Shown: piece after piece, positions 43,675-52,263 of the stretch
Layout of the letters: each line of letters begins with the position of its first letter
Position numbering within the stretch: the stretch's first letter is position 1
DNA from: Pseudomonas marginalis
GTDB taxonomy: Bacteria > Pseudomonadota > Gammaproteobacteria > Pseudomonadales > Pseudomonadaceae
Reading direction: 5' to 3'
Length of the DNA stretch: 64,000 nt
Assembly (NCBI RefSeq): GCF_900105325.1
Contig: NZ_FNSU01000001.1
Span: 1,240,001-1,304,000 of the forward strand
The notes under the pieces: model-generated
What the model saw: only the letters and a program-made list of their open reading frames with translations
Database searches by the model: none
Told to the model about the DNA's origin: nothing
Translations under genes and position numbers: made by a program

Positions 43675-45450
43675 TTAATCGAGCAGGGAAATGGCAGTCG
43701 GTGCATCGTTGCCGACCAGGGCCAGGTCTTCGAATTCGTTGACGGCGTTGATTTCGGTGCCCATGGAAATATTGGTCACGCGCTCCAGAATGATCTCGAC
43801 GATCACCGGTACCTTGAACTCCTCGATCATTTGTTCGGCCTTGCGCAACGCCGGCGCGATCTGTCCCGGTTCGAACACGCGCAGGGCCTTGCAACCCAGG
43901 CCTTCGGCAACTGCGACGTGGTCGACGCCATAGCCGTTCAGCTCGGGAGCGTTGAGGTTGTCGAAAGACAACTGCACGCAGTAGTCCATTTCAAACCCGC
44001 GCTGGGCCTGGCGGATCAGCCCCAGGTAGGAGTTGTTCACCACTACATGGATGTACGGCAGCTTGAACTGTGCGCCCACCGCCAGCTCTTCGATCATGAA
44101 CTGGAAGTCATAGTCGCCGGACAGCGCCACCACCTTGCGGCTCGGGTCGGCCTTGACCACGCCCAGCGCCGCCGGAATGGTCCAGCCCAACGGGCCGGCC
44201 TGGCCGCAGTTGATCCAGTGGCGGGGCTTGTACACATGCAGGAACTGCGCGCCGGCAATCTGCGACAGGCCGATGGTGCTGACGTAGCAGGTGTCTTTGC
44301 CGAACACCAGGTTCATCTCTTCGTACACCCGTTGCGGCTTGACCGGCACGTTGTCGAAGTGGGTCTTGCGCTGCAGGGTCGCCTTGCGCTGCTGGCAGTC
44401 ATGCAGCCAGGCACTGCGGTCCTTGAGCTTGCCGGCGGCTTTCCACTCGCGGGCCACTTCAATGAACATCGTCAGCGCGGAGCCGGCGTCGGACACGATG
44501 CCCAGGTCCGGGGTGAATACGCGACCAATCTGGGTTGGTTCGATGTCGACGTGAATGAATTTACGCCCTTCGGTGTATACCTCCACTGAACCGGTGTGGC
44601 GGTTGGCCCAACGGTTACCGATCCCCAGCACCACGTCGGACTTGAGCAGCGTTGCGTTGCCGTAGCGGTGGGACGTCTGCAGGCCGACCATGCCGACCAT
44701 CTGGGGGTGATCGTCGGGAATGGTGCCCCAGCCCATCAGCGTCGGGATCACCGGGATGCCGGTCAGTTCGGCGAACTCCACCAGCAGCTCGCTGGCATCG
44801 GCGTTGATCACGCCACCGCCGCTCACCAGCAACGGGCGTTCCGCCTGATCCAGCAGGGCCAGGGCCTTTTCGACCTGGATGCGCGTGGCCAGTGGCTTGG
44901 CCAGTGGCAGCGGCTGGTAGGCGTCGATGTCGAATTCGATCTCGGCCATCTGCACATCGAACGGCAGGTCGATCAGCACCGGGCCAGGGCGGCCGGAGCG
45001 CATTTCATAGAAAGCTTTCTGGAACGCGTACGGCACTTGGCCCGGCTCGAGGACGGTGGTCGCCCACTTGGTCACCGGCTTGACGATGCTGGTGATGTCC
45101 ACGGCCTGGAAGTCTTCCTTGTGCATGCGGGCCCGTGGCGCCTGGCCGGTGATGCACAGGATCGGGATCGAGTCGGCCGAGGCGCTGTAGAGGCCGGTGA
45201 CCATGTCGGTGCCCGCCGGGCCCGAGGTGCCGATGCACACGCCGATATTGCCGGCCTTGGTGCGGGTGTAACCTTCGGCCATGTGCGAGGCGCCTTCAAC
45301 GTGGCGAGCAAGGACGTGATCGATGCCACCCACCTTCTGCAAGGCTGAGTACAGCGGGTTGATCGCAGCGCCTGGGATACCGAAGGCGGTGTCCACGCCT
45401 TCACGGCGCATGACGAGGACGGCGGCTTCGATTGCTCTCATTTTGCTCAT
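43675..45450 (-). CDS. gcl: Glyoxylate carboligase
   Basis: 591-residue thiamine diphosphate enzyme joining two glyoxylates into tartronate semialdehyde and CO2. The N-terminal domain has FGIPGAAINPLYSAL, in which Val replaces the usual ThDP-activating Glu in glyoxylate carboligases. The ThDP motif is GDYDFQFMIEELAVG ... NNSYLG. FAD-binding central domain as in acetolactate synthases. The ATG at 45450 (MSKMRAIEAAV) is chosen for its AGAGG site and standard length. First gene of the minus-strand operon. Confidence 0.94.
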   Translation of the reverse strand: MSKMRAIEAAVLVMRREGVDTAFGIPGAAINPLYSALQKVGGIDHVLARHVEGASHMAEGYTRTKAGNIGVCIGTSGPAGTDMVTGLYSASADSIPILCITGQAPRARMHKEDFQAVDITSIVKPVTKWATTVLEPGQVPYAFQKAFYEMRSGRPGPVLIDLPFDVQMAEIEFDIDAYQPLPLAKPLATRIQVEKALALLDQAERPLLVSGGGVINADASELLVEFAELTGIPVIPTLMGWGTIPDDHPQMVGMVGLQTSHRYGNATLLKSDVVLGIGNRWANRHTGSVEVYTEGRKFIHVDIEPTQIGRVFTPDLGIVSDAGSALTMFIEVAREWKAAGKLKDRSAWLHDCQQRKATLQRKTHFDNVPVKPQRVYEEMNLVFGKDTCYVSTIGLSQIAGAQFLHVYKPRHWINCGQAGPLGWTIPAALGVVKADPSRKVVALSGDYDFQFMIEELAVGAQFKLPYIHVVVNNSYLGLIRQAQRGFEMDYCVQLSFDNLNAPELNGYGVDHVAVAEGLGCKALRVFEPGQIAPALRKAEQMIEEFKVPVIVEIILERVTNISMGTEINAVNEFEDLALVGNDAPTAISLLD

Positions 45451-45477
45451 AATTTTGGTGCCTCTTGCGTTTTGTAA

Positions 45478-45487
45478 TTGTATACAA
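45478..45487. promoter_or_regulatory. TTGTATACAA palindrome, gcl-proximal
   Basis: A perfect 10-base palindrome lies 28 bases upstream of the gcl start. An identical copy is at 45606-45615. Such motifs are typical half-spaced sites of GntR/FadR-class regulators; the regulator here is not identified. Confidence 0.55.
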
Positions 45488-45605
45488 GTGGTGTCTGTCC
45501 AAAGTGTATTCACGGCGGGCTGCGCAGGTCAATCCATTTTATTGATTGGTCTTTGCGTTCGTCGGAACGGCTTTTTTCGACGTATGGAGTCTTTGTTTGA
45601 AAATA

Positions 45606-45615
45606 TTGTATACAA
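45606..45615. promoter_or_regulatory. TTGTATACAA palindrome, glcG-proximal
   Basis: Second copy of the palindrome, 128 bases from the first and about 90 bases before the GlcG-like gene. The pair brackets the divergent promoter region. Confidence 0.55.
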
Positions 45616-45706
45616 AAATAAATGTCATTGTGTTCTATTTGTTTGGTCGAGCATCTGATCAAACAGACTTCCACCGCTTTCCCAATAACAAAAGAAGGAC
45701 GGCACC

Positions 45707-46147
45707 ATGAGCGCTTTAACCTTGAAGATTGCCACCCAACTGGCCGGCCAGGCCCTCAGCGCAGGGCGCACGATCTCAGCCGCACCGCTGACCGTTGCGG
45801 TCCTCGACAGCGGCGGCCACTTGATCACTCTGCAGCGCGAAGACGGCGCCAGCCTGCTGCGCCCGCAGATCGCCATCGGCAAGGCCTGGGGTGCGATTGC
45901 GCTGGGCAAGGGCTCGCGCTTGCTGGCGCTGGACGCACAGCAACGGCCGGCGTTTATCGCAGCGTTGAACAGCCTGGGGCAGGGCAGCGTGGTGCCGGCG
46001 CCGGGTGGGGTGTTGATTCGGGATCAGGCGGGGGCGGTACTGGGGGCGATCGGGATCAGCGGGGATACGTCGGATATTGATGAGCAGTGTGCGATCACGG
46101 CGATCGAGGGGCTGGGGTTGAGGGCGGATGCGGGGGTGTCAGCTTAA
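45707..46147 (+). CDS. GlcG/HbpS-family protein
   Basis: 146-residue protein of the GlcG (DUF336) family: PLTVAVLDSGGHLITLQRED, RPQIAIGKAWGAIALGKGSR, VPAPGGVLIRDQAGAVLGAIG. AAGAAGGA lies before the ATG. Family members sit beside glycolate and glyoxylate genes or bind heme; their biochemical role in the pathway is not settled. It is divergent from gcl, and the shared region carries two TTGTATACAA sites. Confidence 0.86.
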   Translation: MSALTLKIATQLAGQALSAGRTISAAPLTVAVLDSGGHLITLQREDGASLLRPQIAIGKAWGAIALGKGSRLLALDAQQRPAFIAALNSLGQGSVVPAPGGVLIRDQAGAVLGAIGISGDTSDIDEQCAITAIEGLGLRADAGVSA

Positions 46148-46177
46148 GCATTGAGTGACTATCAGGGCCTCATCGGG

Positions 46178-46338
46178 GCATAGGTATCTACACATCTTGA
46201 GCCGAGCCCCCTGCGTAGCAGCTGTCGAGCCTTGGCGAGGCTGCGTCGGCGGTGTGTCAGACGCGCCGCAAACGCAGCCTCGCCAAGGCTCGACAGCTGC
46301 TACGCGTTATCCTACTGAAGTTGTGTAGATACTTATGC
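46178..46338. repeat. MITE-like palindrome with flanking direct repeats
   Basis: Terminal arms GCATAGGTATCTACACA (46178-46194) and TGTGTAGATACTTATGC (46322-46338) are inverted. An inner pair of more than 30 bases (GTAGCAGCTGTCGAGCCTTG and its complement) fills much of the interior. CTCATCGGGG occurs on both sides (46169-46178 and 46338-46347), as a target duplication would. Confidence 0.75.
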
Positions 46339-46360
46339 TCATCGGGGGCACCTCAGTGTG

Positions 46361-46966
46361 TCAGTCGGGTTCACAGCCCTTGAGCACCAACCGGATAATC
46401 GTCTGCGCCGCCGCTTCATAATCGGCCTCATCCAGCTTGGCTTTGCCGGTCACCGCGGAAATCTGCCAGTCGAAATCCGCATAGGTCTGCGTCGCCGCCC
46501 AGATGCTGAACATCAGGTGATGAGGGTCGATAGCTGCAATCAACCCGCGATCCACCCAGCTCTGGATGCAGTCGATATTGTGCTTGGCCTGGGCATTGAG
46601 TTGTTGGACCTGCTCGGCACTCAGGTGCGGTGCGCCATGCATGATTTCGCTGGCGAACACCTTGGAGGCGAAGGGCAGGTCGCGGGAGATGCGGATTTTC
46701 GAGCGGATGTAGTTGCTCAGCACCGCTGAAGGCTCGCCCTCGGGGTTGAACGGCGTGGACGCCGCCAGGATCGGCTCGATAATGCTTTCGAGCACCTCGC
46801 GGTAGAGGTTGTCCTTGGACTTGAAGTAGTAATAGACGTTGGGCTTGGGCAGCCCGGCCTTGGCGGCGATGTCGCTGGTTTTGGTCGCGGCGAAGCCCTT
46901 GTCGGCAAACTCCTCGCTCGCCGCCCGCAGGATCTTTTCTTTGTTGCGCTCGCGAATGGTGCTCAT
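46361..46966 (-). CDS. TetR-family regulator, RutR-like
   Basis: 201 residues. The N-terminal HTH is EKILRAASEEFADKGFAATK, then TSDIAAKAGLPKPNVYYYFKSKDNLYREV. The C-terminal ligand domain resembles the RutR/YcdC group (RDLPFASKVFASEIMHGAPH). The same regulator accompanies the gcl operon in P. putida and P. aeruginosa, so it probably responds to a purine- or glyoxylate-related metabolite. The ATG at 46966 lies just inside a MITE-like element that supplies its leader. Confidence 0.86.
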   Translation of the reverse strand: MSTIRERNKEKILRAASEEFADKGFAATKTSDIAAKAGLPKPNVYYYFKSKDNLYREVLESIIEPILAASTPFNPEGEPSAVLSNYIRSKIRISRDLPFASKVFASEIMHGAPHLSAEQVQQLNAQAKHNIDCIQSWVDRGLIAAIDPHHLMFSIWAATQTYADFDWQISAVTGKAKLDEADYEAAAQTIIRLVLKGCEPD

Positions 46967-46969
46967 AAA

Positions 46970-47127
46970 GTGCTCAGTCTCACAGATACTGTTTCTTTTT
47001 GACGGCGTCTGTTGCCGCCATTCTGCGTCGCCGCTCCTCCCCATAGCGAGCTATGAGTCGTCGCGGCTCCTTGCCTGACGACAACAGCCACTCGCCAAAA
47101 GAGAAACGTATCTATGAAACTGAGCAC
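46970..47127. repeat. MITE-like element upstream of the TetR gene
   Basis: Left arm GTGCTCAGTCTCACAGATAC (46970-46989, continuing GTTTCTTTTT) and right arm (about 47096-47126) ending TATGAAACTGAGCAC are inverted copies with a few mismatches over about 30 bases. The 158-base element has no ORF. The TetR gene starts 3 bases beyond its left end. Confidence 0.72.
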
Positions 47128-47348
47128 GGGGAGTTTCCTTGCCAGGACAGGCGGTTGCGCATGGTAGCACCGGCTATCCGCGGGCCTCAACAATGTGCCC
47201 GCAAAGCCCTGCGCCGCGTTATGCTCCGCCCATCCCTCTCTTAAGGAAGCCCGATTCATGGCAGGAAGCAGCTTGTTGGTGTTGATCGACGACATCGCCG
47301 CAGTACTCGATGACGTTGCCCTGATGACAAAAGTAGCGGCAAAAAAAA

Positions 47349-48656
47349 GGTTCATCACGGAATCCCGGGAAACACAGAAACAAGAACGCCGATTTGATTG
47401 ATGATGTTCGTGCGAGCAAACACATCTAAAAAACCGGCGTTCTTATGCGTGATATTAATACTTTCCTTCCTTTTTGGGAGGGCTTTTCTGTCGTCACGAT
47501 CAAGCCCGATGGTGACGCTCTAAAGATCGATCTGATTCCCCACGCCACCCGATTCCCTTCCTGCGGCGGCTGCCAAAAACCTTGTTCAACCACTCATGAG
47601 TATTGTGAGCGAACCGTTCGTGATCTGCCCATTCTCGGTCGCGCGGTGCGCCTCAGCATTTTGCTCAGGCGTGTTGGCTGCCGCGACTGTGGAAAACGCA
47701 TGGAGGCCGTCAGTTGGCTGGATCGCTATGCCCGCATGACGCGCCGCTTGGCCGAGGCGGTCATTCAGGCCTGCGAGCGCCTTCCCACCCTGCACGTGGC
47801 CCAGATGTTTGGACTGCATTGGGACACTGTTCGGTTGCTGGAGCGTCGAGCCTTGCAGGCGGTGTTGAGTGAGTTGCCGAAGGCGCAACCACGACGCCTG
47901 ATCATGGACGAGTTCGCGTTATTCAAAGGTCATCGTTACGCCAGCGTTGTGCTGGATGCCGATACACGACGAGTGCTGTGGATCGGTGAAGGCCGTAGCC
48001 GAGCGGCAGTCAGGCCGTTCTTCGAGGAACTGGGGCCGGAGGGCTGCGCTCGAATCGAAGCGGTGGCGATGGACATGAATACTGCTTTTGATCTGGAGGT
48101 TCGCCAGCATTGCCCGAAAGCGCGAGTGGTCTACGACCTTTTCCATGTGGTGGCCAAATATGGCCGAGAGGTGATTGATCGGGTCCGCGTCGACGAAGCT
48201 AATCGGCTGCGTCATAACAAGCCGGCTCGCAAGGTCATCAAGCAGGCACGATGGCTGTTGCTGCGTAACCCACAGAACCTGAAAACGCCGGAACAACAGG
48301 TCCATTTGCAGGATTTATTGGAGGCCAACCAATCGCTGATGACAGTTTATTTGATGAAGGCTGAACTCAAAACGCTCTGGACACCGAGCACTGCCTGGAC
48401 CTGGAGATCGGCCTGGAAGCAATGGCTGCGCCATGCATATGAAAGCGAAATACCGGCTCTGATCCAGTTTGCCAAACGGCTAAAGGGTTATTGGCGGGGC
48501 ATCGTCAGTCGGGTTCGCTGGCCGATGCACACCGGTCAGTTGGAAGGAATAAACAATCGAATAAAGGTCATCAAACGGATGGCGTACGGTTACCGGGATA
48601 GCGAATTCTTCTTCATGAAGATCAAGAGCGTCTTTCCCGGTAATCCGTGATGAACC
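47349..48656 (+). mobile_element. Complete ISL3-family insertion sequence, 1308 bp
   Basis: Terminal inverted repeats of about 24 bases: the left begins GGTTCATCACGGAATCCC and the right, reversed, begins GGTTCATCACGGATTACC. Eight A residues on each side (47341-47348 and 48657-48664) are the 8-base target duplication typical of ISL3 elements. It holds one intact transposase gene and nothing else. The clean ends and perfect target duplication suggest recent insertion. Confidence 0.93.
47445..48650 (+). CDS. tnp: ISL3-family transposase
   Basis: 401 residues. An N-terminal zinc-finger-like region (CGGCQKPCSTTHEYCERTVR; CRDCGK) is followed by an HTH region and the DDE domain: first Asp in LIMDEFALFKGHRY, second Asp in VAMDMNTAFDLEV, Glu in GQLEGINNRIKVIKRMAYGY. 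The frame is uninterrupted, so the element is probably active. The stop lies 6 bases before the right end of the IS. Confidence 0.93.
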   Translation: MRDINTFLPFWEGFSVVTIKPDGDALKIDLIPHATRFPSCGGCQKPCSTTHEYCERTVRDLPILGRAVRLSILLRRVGCRDCGKRMEAVSWLDRYARMTRRLAEAVIQACERLPTLHVAQMFGLHWDTVRLLERRALQAVLSELPKAQPRRLIMDEFALFKGHRYASVVLDADTRRVLWIGEGRSRAAVRPFFEELGPEGCARIEAVAMDMNTAFDLEVRQHCPKARVVYDLFHVVAKYGREVIDRVRVDEANRLRHNKPARKVIKQARWLLLRNPQNLKTPEQQVHLQDLLEANQSLMTVYLMKAELKTLWTPSTAWTWRSAWKQWLRHAYESEIPALIQFAKRLKGYWRGIVSRVRWPMHTGQLEGINNRIKVIKRMAYGYRDSEFFFMKIKSVFPGNP

Positions 48657-49500
48657 AAAAAAAACCGCCGGAGTGCTCGGCGATGACCTGGCGCTCAACG
48701 CCCAGCAGGTTTCCGGCGTGCGTGCCGAGCGGGAAATCCCGGTGGTATGGGCCGTTGCCAAGGGGTCCTTCATCAACAAGTTGATCCTGGTGCCCACTGC
48801 GCTGTTGATCAGCGCCTTTGCCCCTTGGGCCGTCACACCGTTGTTGATGCTCGGCGGCGCCTACCTGTGTTTCGAAGGCTTCGAGAAGCTCGCGCATAAA
48901 TTCCTGCACAGCAAGGCTGAAGTCCAGGCCGACCATGCGCAGCTGGTTGAAGCGGTGGCTAACCCGGCTACTGATCTGGTGGCCTTTGAAAAGGACAAGA
49001 TCAAAGGCGCTATTCGTACCGACTTCATCCTCTCTGCGGAAATCATCGCCATCACCCTCGGCACCGTGGCCGATGCGCCGTTGATGCAGCAAGTGATTGT
49101 CCTGTCGGGCATCGCCATCGTCATGACCATCGGCGTCTACGGGCTGGTGGCCGGTATCGTCAAGCTGGATGACCTGGGCCTGTGGCTTACCCAGAAGCCT
49201 GGCCAGATGGCTCGCAGTATCGGTGGCGGCATCCTGCGCGCGGCGCCGTACATGATGAAGAGCCTGTCGGTGATCGGCACGGCGGCGATGTTCATGGTCG
49301 GCGGTGGCATCCTTACCCATGGCGTGCCGGTGGTGCATCACTGGATCGAGGGTGTGAGCCAGGGCACAGGTGCATTGGCGTGGTTGATGCCGACGTTACT
49401 GAATGCGGTGGCGGGGATTATTGCCGGGGCGGTGGTATTGGCAGTGGTCAGCGTGGTGGGCAAGAGCTGGAAAGCGCTCAGGGCATAAATCGCCGCCACA

Positions 49501-49532
49501 AAAAAAGGCCATTCAATCGAATGGCCTTTTTT
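49501..49532. terminator. Bidirectional rho-independent terminator
   Basis: AAAAAAGGCCATTC (49501-49514) pairs perfectly with GAATGGCCTTTTTT (49519-49532) around AATC. It serves the DUF808 gene on one side and mlaA on the other. Confidence 0.92.
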
Positions 49533-49543
49533 ACGGGCGTTAT

Positions 49544-50332
49544 TTACTCGGCAATCTGCAACTTGCGTGATTCCGTATAGATATACCGCACCTTCTCATA
49601 CTCGAACGGCGAGTTCATCTGACCGTAGCGGAAGCTGGTCTGGTAGCGCTTGTCCACCGCACGCAGGGCCCAGATTTCCGGGTGGTTGGAGCTGACTTCG
49701 GAGACGTTGAGGAAGTTGATCTGGGACTCGGCGGTGTAGTCCACCAGCAGGCCGCCGGTGTCGCGCAGGTTCGACGGACCGAAGATCGGCAGCACCAGGT
49801 AGGCACCGCCGGGCACGCCGTAGAAGCCCAGGGTCTGGCCGAAGTCTTCGCTCTGGCGCGGCAGGCCCATGGCGGTCGCCGGGTCCCACAGGCCGGCTAC
49901 GCCGACGGTGGTGTTGAGCAGCAGGCGCCCGGTGGTTTCCAGGGAGCGGTGGCCCTTGAGTTGCAAGAGGCTGTTCAACAGGTTGGGCACGTCGCCCAGG
50001 TTGTTGAAGAAGTTGCTCACGCCGGTGCGCAGGAAGCTTGGCGTGACGTAGCGGTAACCGTCGACCACCGGCAGGAACACCCATTGGTCAAAGCGATAGT
50101 TGAAGTGGTACACGCGGCGGTTCCACGATTCGAGCGGGTCATACACGTTGAGGGCGTTGACCGACGAGCGTTCGAATTCACGCTGGTCCAGGCCCGGGTT
50201 GAACTTGAGTTTGCTCAACGGCTCCTTGAAACCGTCGGAGTCCATCACCACAGGCGCGTGAGCCTTGCTGTTGTCGGCATTGGCAACGCCTGCGCACATC
50301 AGGGCGGCAAGCAGCAGAAGATATTTAGCCAC
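49544..50332 (-). CDS. mlaA: Outer-membrane lipid asymmetry protein MlaA (VacJ)
   Basis: 262 residues with an N-terminal signal peptide. The family core is DPLESWNRRVYHFNYRFDQW, TGVSNFFNNLGDVPNLLNSL, DFGQTLGFYGVPGGAYLVLP and DTGGLLVDY. It removes misplaced phospholipid from the outer leaflet and passes it to the MlaBCDEF system. The mature start lacks an obvious lipobox Cys (a Cys lies at residue 13, MCAG, which may serve), so lipidation is uncertain. The start is GTG with GGAG upstream. It overlaps the upstream hydrolase gene by 8 bases. Confidence 0.9.
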   Translation of the reverse strand: MAKYLLLLAALMCAGVANADNSKAHAPVVMDSDGFKEPLSKLKFNPGLDQREFERSSVNALNVYDPLESWNRRVYHFNYRFDQWVFLPVVDGYRYVTPSFLRTGVSNFFNNLGDVPNLLNSLLQLKGHRSLETTGRLLLNTTVGVAGLWDPATAMGLPRQSEDFGQTLGFYGVPGGAYLVLPIFGPSNLRDTGGLLVDYTAESQINFLNVSEVSSNHPEIWALRAVDKRYQTSFRYGQMNSPFEYEKVRYIYTESRKLQIAE

Positions 50333-51623
50333 GGAAGAACTCCAGCATGGCGTCGGCGTTGACGCGGTAATTGAGGTTGCCGCAGTGGCCGCCCAAGGGG
50401 TAGACGGTCAAGCGATCGCCGAAGGTCTTGCGCAGGAAGCCGAGGTCGCCCGGGCCGAGGATCACGTCGTCGGCGTTGTGCATGACGGCGATTTTCGGGC
50501 TGGCGTGCAGGTAGTCCTTGAGGGCGTACAGGCTGACCTGGTCAACCAGTTGCAACAGGCTGCCGCCGTCGGAGCGGGCGCGCCACATCGGGATTACCTG
50601 TTCGGTGAGGTAGCAATCGAAGTCGCATTGCAGTGCACGCTTGAGAAACGGCGTGAGGCTGGTGCCTTCGCTGATCGGGTACTTCGGCGGGATGATCAGG
50701 CCGCGGCGGTTGATCAGGTCCGAAGTAAAGGCGATGTCGGCCGCCGAGAAGCGGAACGAGGTGCCGATCAGCATGGCCATCTGTTCGTTGGTCAGGTGCT
50801 GCTTGGATTGCTGGAAGTCGTAGAGCAGGGCGTCGTTGAGGTCGATGTAGCCCTTTTGCTGGAAGTAACGGGTCAGCTTGTTCAACACCAGTTCATAGAA
50901 GGTGGTGGTGTTGTTGATGCCCTTGACCTCGGTCTGTACCAGCTTGTCGAGGTTGGTGATCGAGGTGTAGAGGTTGACCGGCGGGTTGAGCAGCAGCACT
51001 TTCTTGAAGTTGAAGCTGCGGCGGGTCTCGTCGAGCTTGCTGACAAACGCCGCATCCAGCGCGCCGAGGCTGTAGCCGGTGAGGTAGAAGTCGGTCACCG
51101 GCAGCGAGGCATTCTGGGCACGCACGGCCTGCATCACGCGGTACATGTCTTCGGCATCTTCCTGGCTGATGCCGGGGGTGGCGAAGCGCGAAGCCGAGGC
51201 GATGAAGTCGAAGCTGGTGGGCGACGACAGTTGCACCACGTGGTAGCCGGCCTGGTAATACAGTTTTTTCAGGTATTCGTTGATGCTGCTGTCAAACCGC
51301 GCACCGGTGCCCGCGATCAGGAAGATCAGCGGCGCGGCGCGATCCTGCTTGGCGATGCGGTAAGTGAGCTTCTTCACTGCCCAGAAGTTGTCCGGCAGGC
51401 TGAACTCGCGCTCGGGGCGCATATTCAGGGTGTAGTCGGACTGGTTGATCTCGTCATCGGTCGGCAATGTAGGCCGAAGGTCAGGCGGTGTGGTGGCGAT
51501 GGTCGCTTCGAACGGATTGGTCAAAGGGTAGCCATAGCTGGCTTGGTCGATATCGACGGCCAGTGCTGACGCACTCAAAAAAAGGCTGCCCAGTAAGGCA
51601 GCACAGCGCAAGGAACGGAGCAT
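50325..51623 (-). CDS. Exported alpha/beta-hydrolase-like protein
   Basis: 432 residues with a signal peptide (ends ASALA). The nucleophile elbow is LTGYSLGALDAAF (GxSxG), preceded by PLIFLIAGTGARF. Candidate acid and base are in VMHNADDVILGPGD and YPLGGHCGNLNY. This gene family is often labelled serine/threonine protein kinase in Pseudomonas, but no kinase motif exists in it. Translational coupling with mlaA suggests a periplasmic lipase-like role in envelope lipid handling; that is inference. Confidence 0.82.
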   Translation of the reverse strand: MLRSLRCAALLGSLFLSASALAVDIDQASYGYPLTNPFEATIATTPPDLRPTLPTDDEINQSDYTLNMRPEREFSLPDNFWAVKKLTYRIAKQDRAAPLIFLIAGTGARFDSSINEYLKKLYYQAGYHVVQLSSPTSFDFIASASRFATPGISQEDAEDMYRVMQAVRAQNASLPVTDFYLTGYSLGALDAAFVSKLDETRRSFNFKKVLLLNPPVNLYTSITNLDKLVQTEVKGINNTTTFYELVLNKLTRYFQQKGYIDLNDALLYDFQQSKQHLTNEQMAMLIGTSFRFSAADIAFTSDLINRRGLIIPPKYPISEGTSLTPFLKRALQCDFDCYLTEQVIPMWRARSDGGSLLQLVDQVSLYALKDYLHASPKIAVMHNADDVILGPGDLGFLRKTFGDRLTVYPLGGHCGNLNYRVNADAMLEFFRG

Positions 51624-51859
51624 GACTTAATCCCTAAGAGGAAACGTGCTTAATGAAGTTCGCAGGCTATGACCACCGCGTTGCCACCGAAGTGCCAGCT
51701 CTCGGCACGAAAAGTCGGAAAATAACGTCGGAATCGGGGTAATAGTAGCGAGACGATACACTTTGCCATGCATTAGTGAACACTAATTGTGTGTACGCAC
51801 CTTGCTAACGGCCGCCGGCGCATTAAGCTGAGCGCCGTTTTTGCCTATCGGAGTGCTCC

Positions 51860-52228
51860 ATGTCCCGCCGCTTGCCGTTGATTTTGCTGCTTATTGCCCT
51901 GCCGTTATGGCTGGCTGCCAGTTATGGCGCGCGTTACGGCTTTATGGAAGATGGCCAGTGGGTCGGCATCTGTGCCGACGAGGCCAGCCGCTGGGAATGC
52001 CAGGTACGTTCGAACCTGGGTTTGATGATTCACTTCAAAGTGCTGGGCTGGGCCGCGCTGGTGACCTCGGTGCTGGCGTTTTTCGTGCCGGGCCGTGCGG
52101 GATGGGGCTTGGCGGTACTTGGGCTGGTGTTCGGGCTGCCGGCCCTGGCGTTGTACAACACCTCGTTTGCGGTGTTTGCGGTGGTGATTGCGGGGTTGCG
52201 GTTGGTCAGGCAGTCGCGGCGCGCCTGA
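51860..52228 (+). CDS. Small hypothetical membrane protein
   Basis: 122 residues with an N-terminal hydrophobic segment (LPLILLLIALPLWLAASYGA), a short exported loop with two Cys (GICADEASRWECQV), and three more TM helices. GGAG lies 6 bases before the ATG. I do not recognise the family. A hairpin follows directly. Confidence 0.75.
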   Translation: MSRRLPLILLLIALPLWLAASYGARYGFMEDGQWVGICADEASRWECQVRSNLGLMIHFKVLGWAALVTSVLAFFVPGRAGWGLAVLGLVFGLPALALYNTSFAVFAVVIAGLRLVRQSRRA

Positions 52229-52232
52229 TAAG

Positions 52233-52259
52233 GCCAATCGGGGGCTTGCCCCCGATGGC
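52233..52259. terminator. Perfect hairpin between convergent genes
   Basis: ATCGGGGGC and GCCCCCGAT pair around TT, extended by GCC/GGC at the base. It lies between the stops of the small membrane protein and the GH17 gene. Confidence 0.7.
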
Positions 52260-52263
52260 GCTT

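Larger units (their letters stand above)
47258..49488 (+). pseudogene. DUF808 (YedI-type) membrane protein gene split by an IS
   Basis: The 5' part (47258-47348) encodes MAGSSLLVLIDDIAAVLDDV and ends KVAAKK. The 3' part (from 48665) resumes TAGVLGDDLALNAQQVSGVR. Removing the IS and one copy of the 8-base duplication rejoins the frame exactly to give 304 residues with five or six TM segments (LILVPTALLISAFAPWAV; VIVLSGIAIVMTIGVYGLVA). AAGGAA precedes the ATG. As it stands, the N-terminal piece reads into the IS and stops at 47401, so the protein is not made. Function of DUF808 proteins is unknown. Confidence 0.92.
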
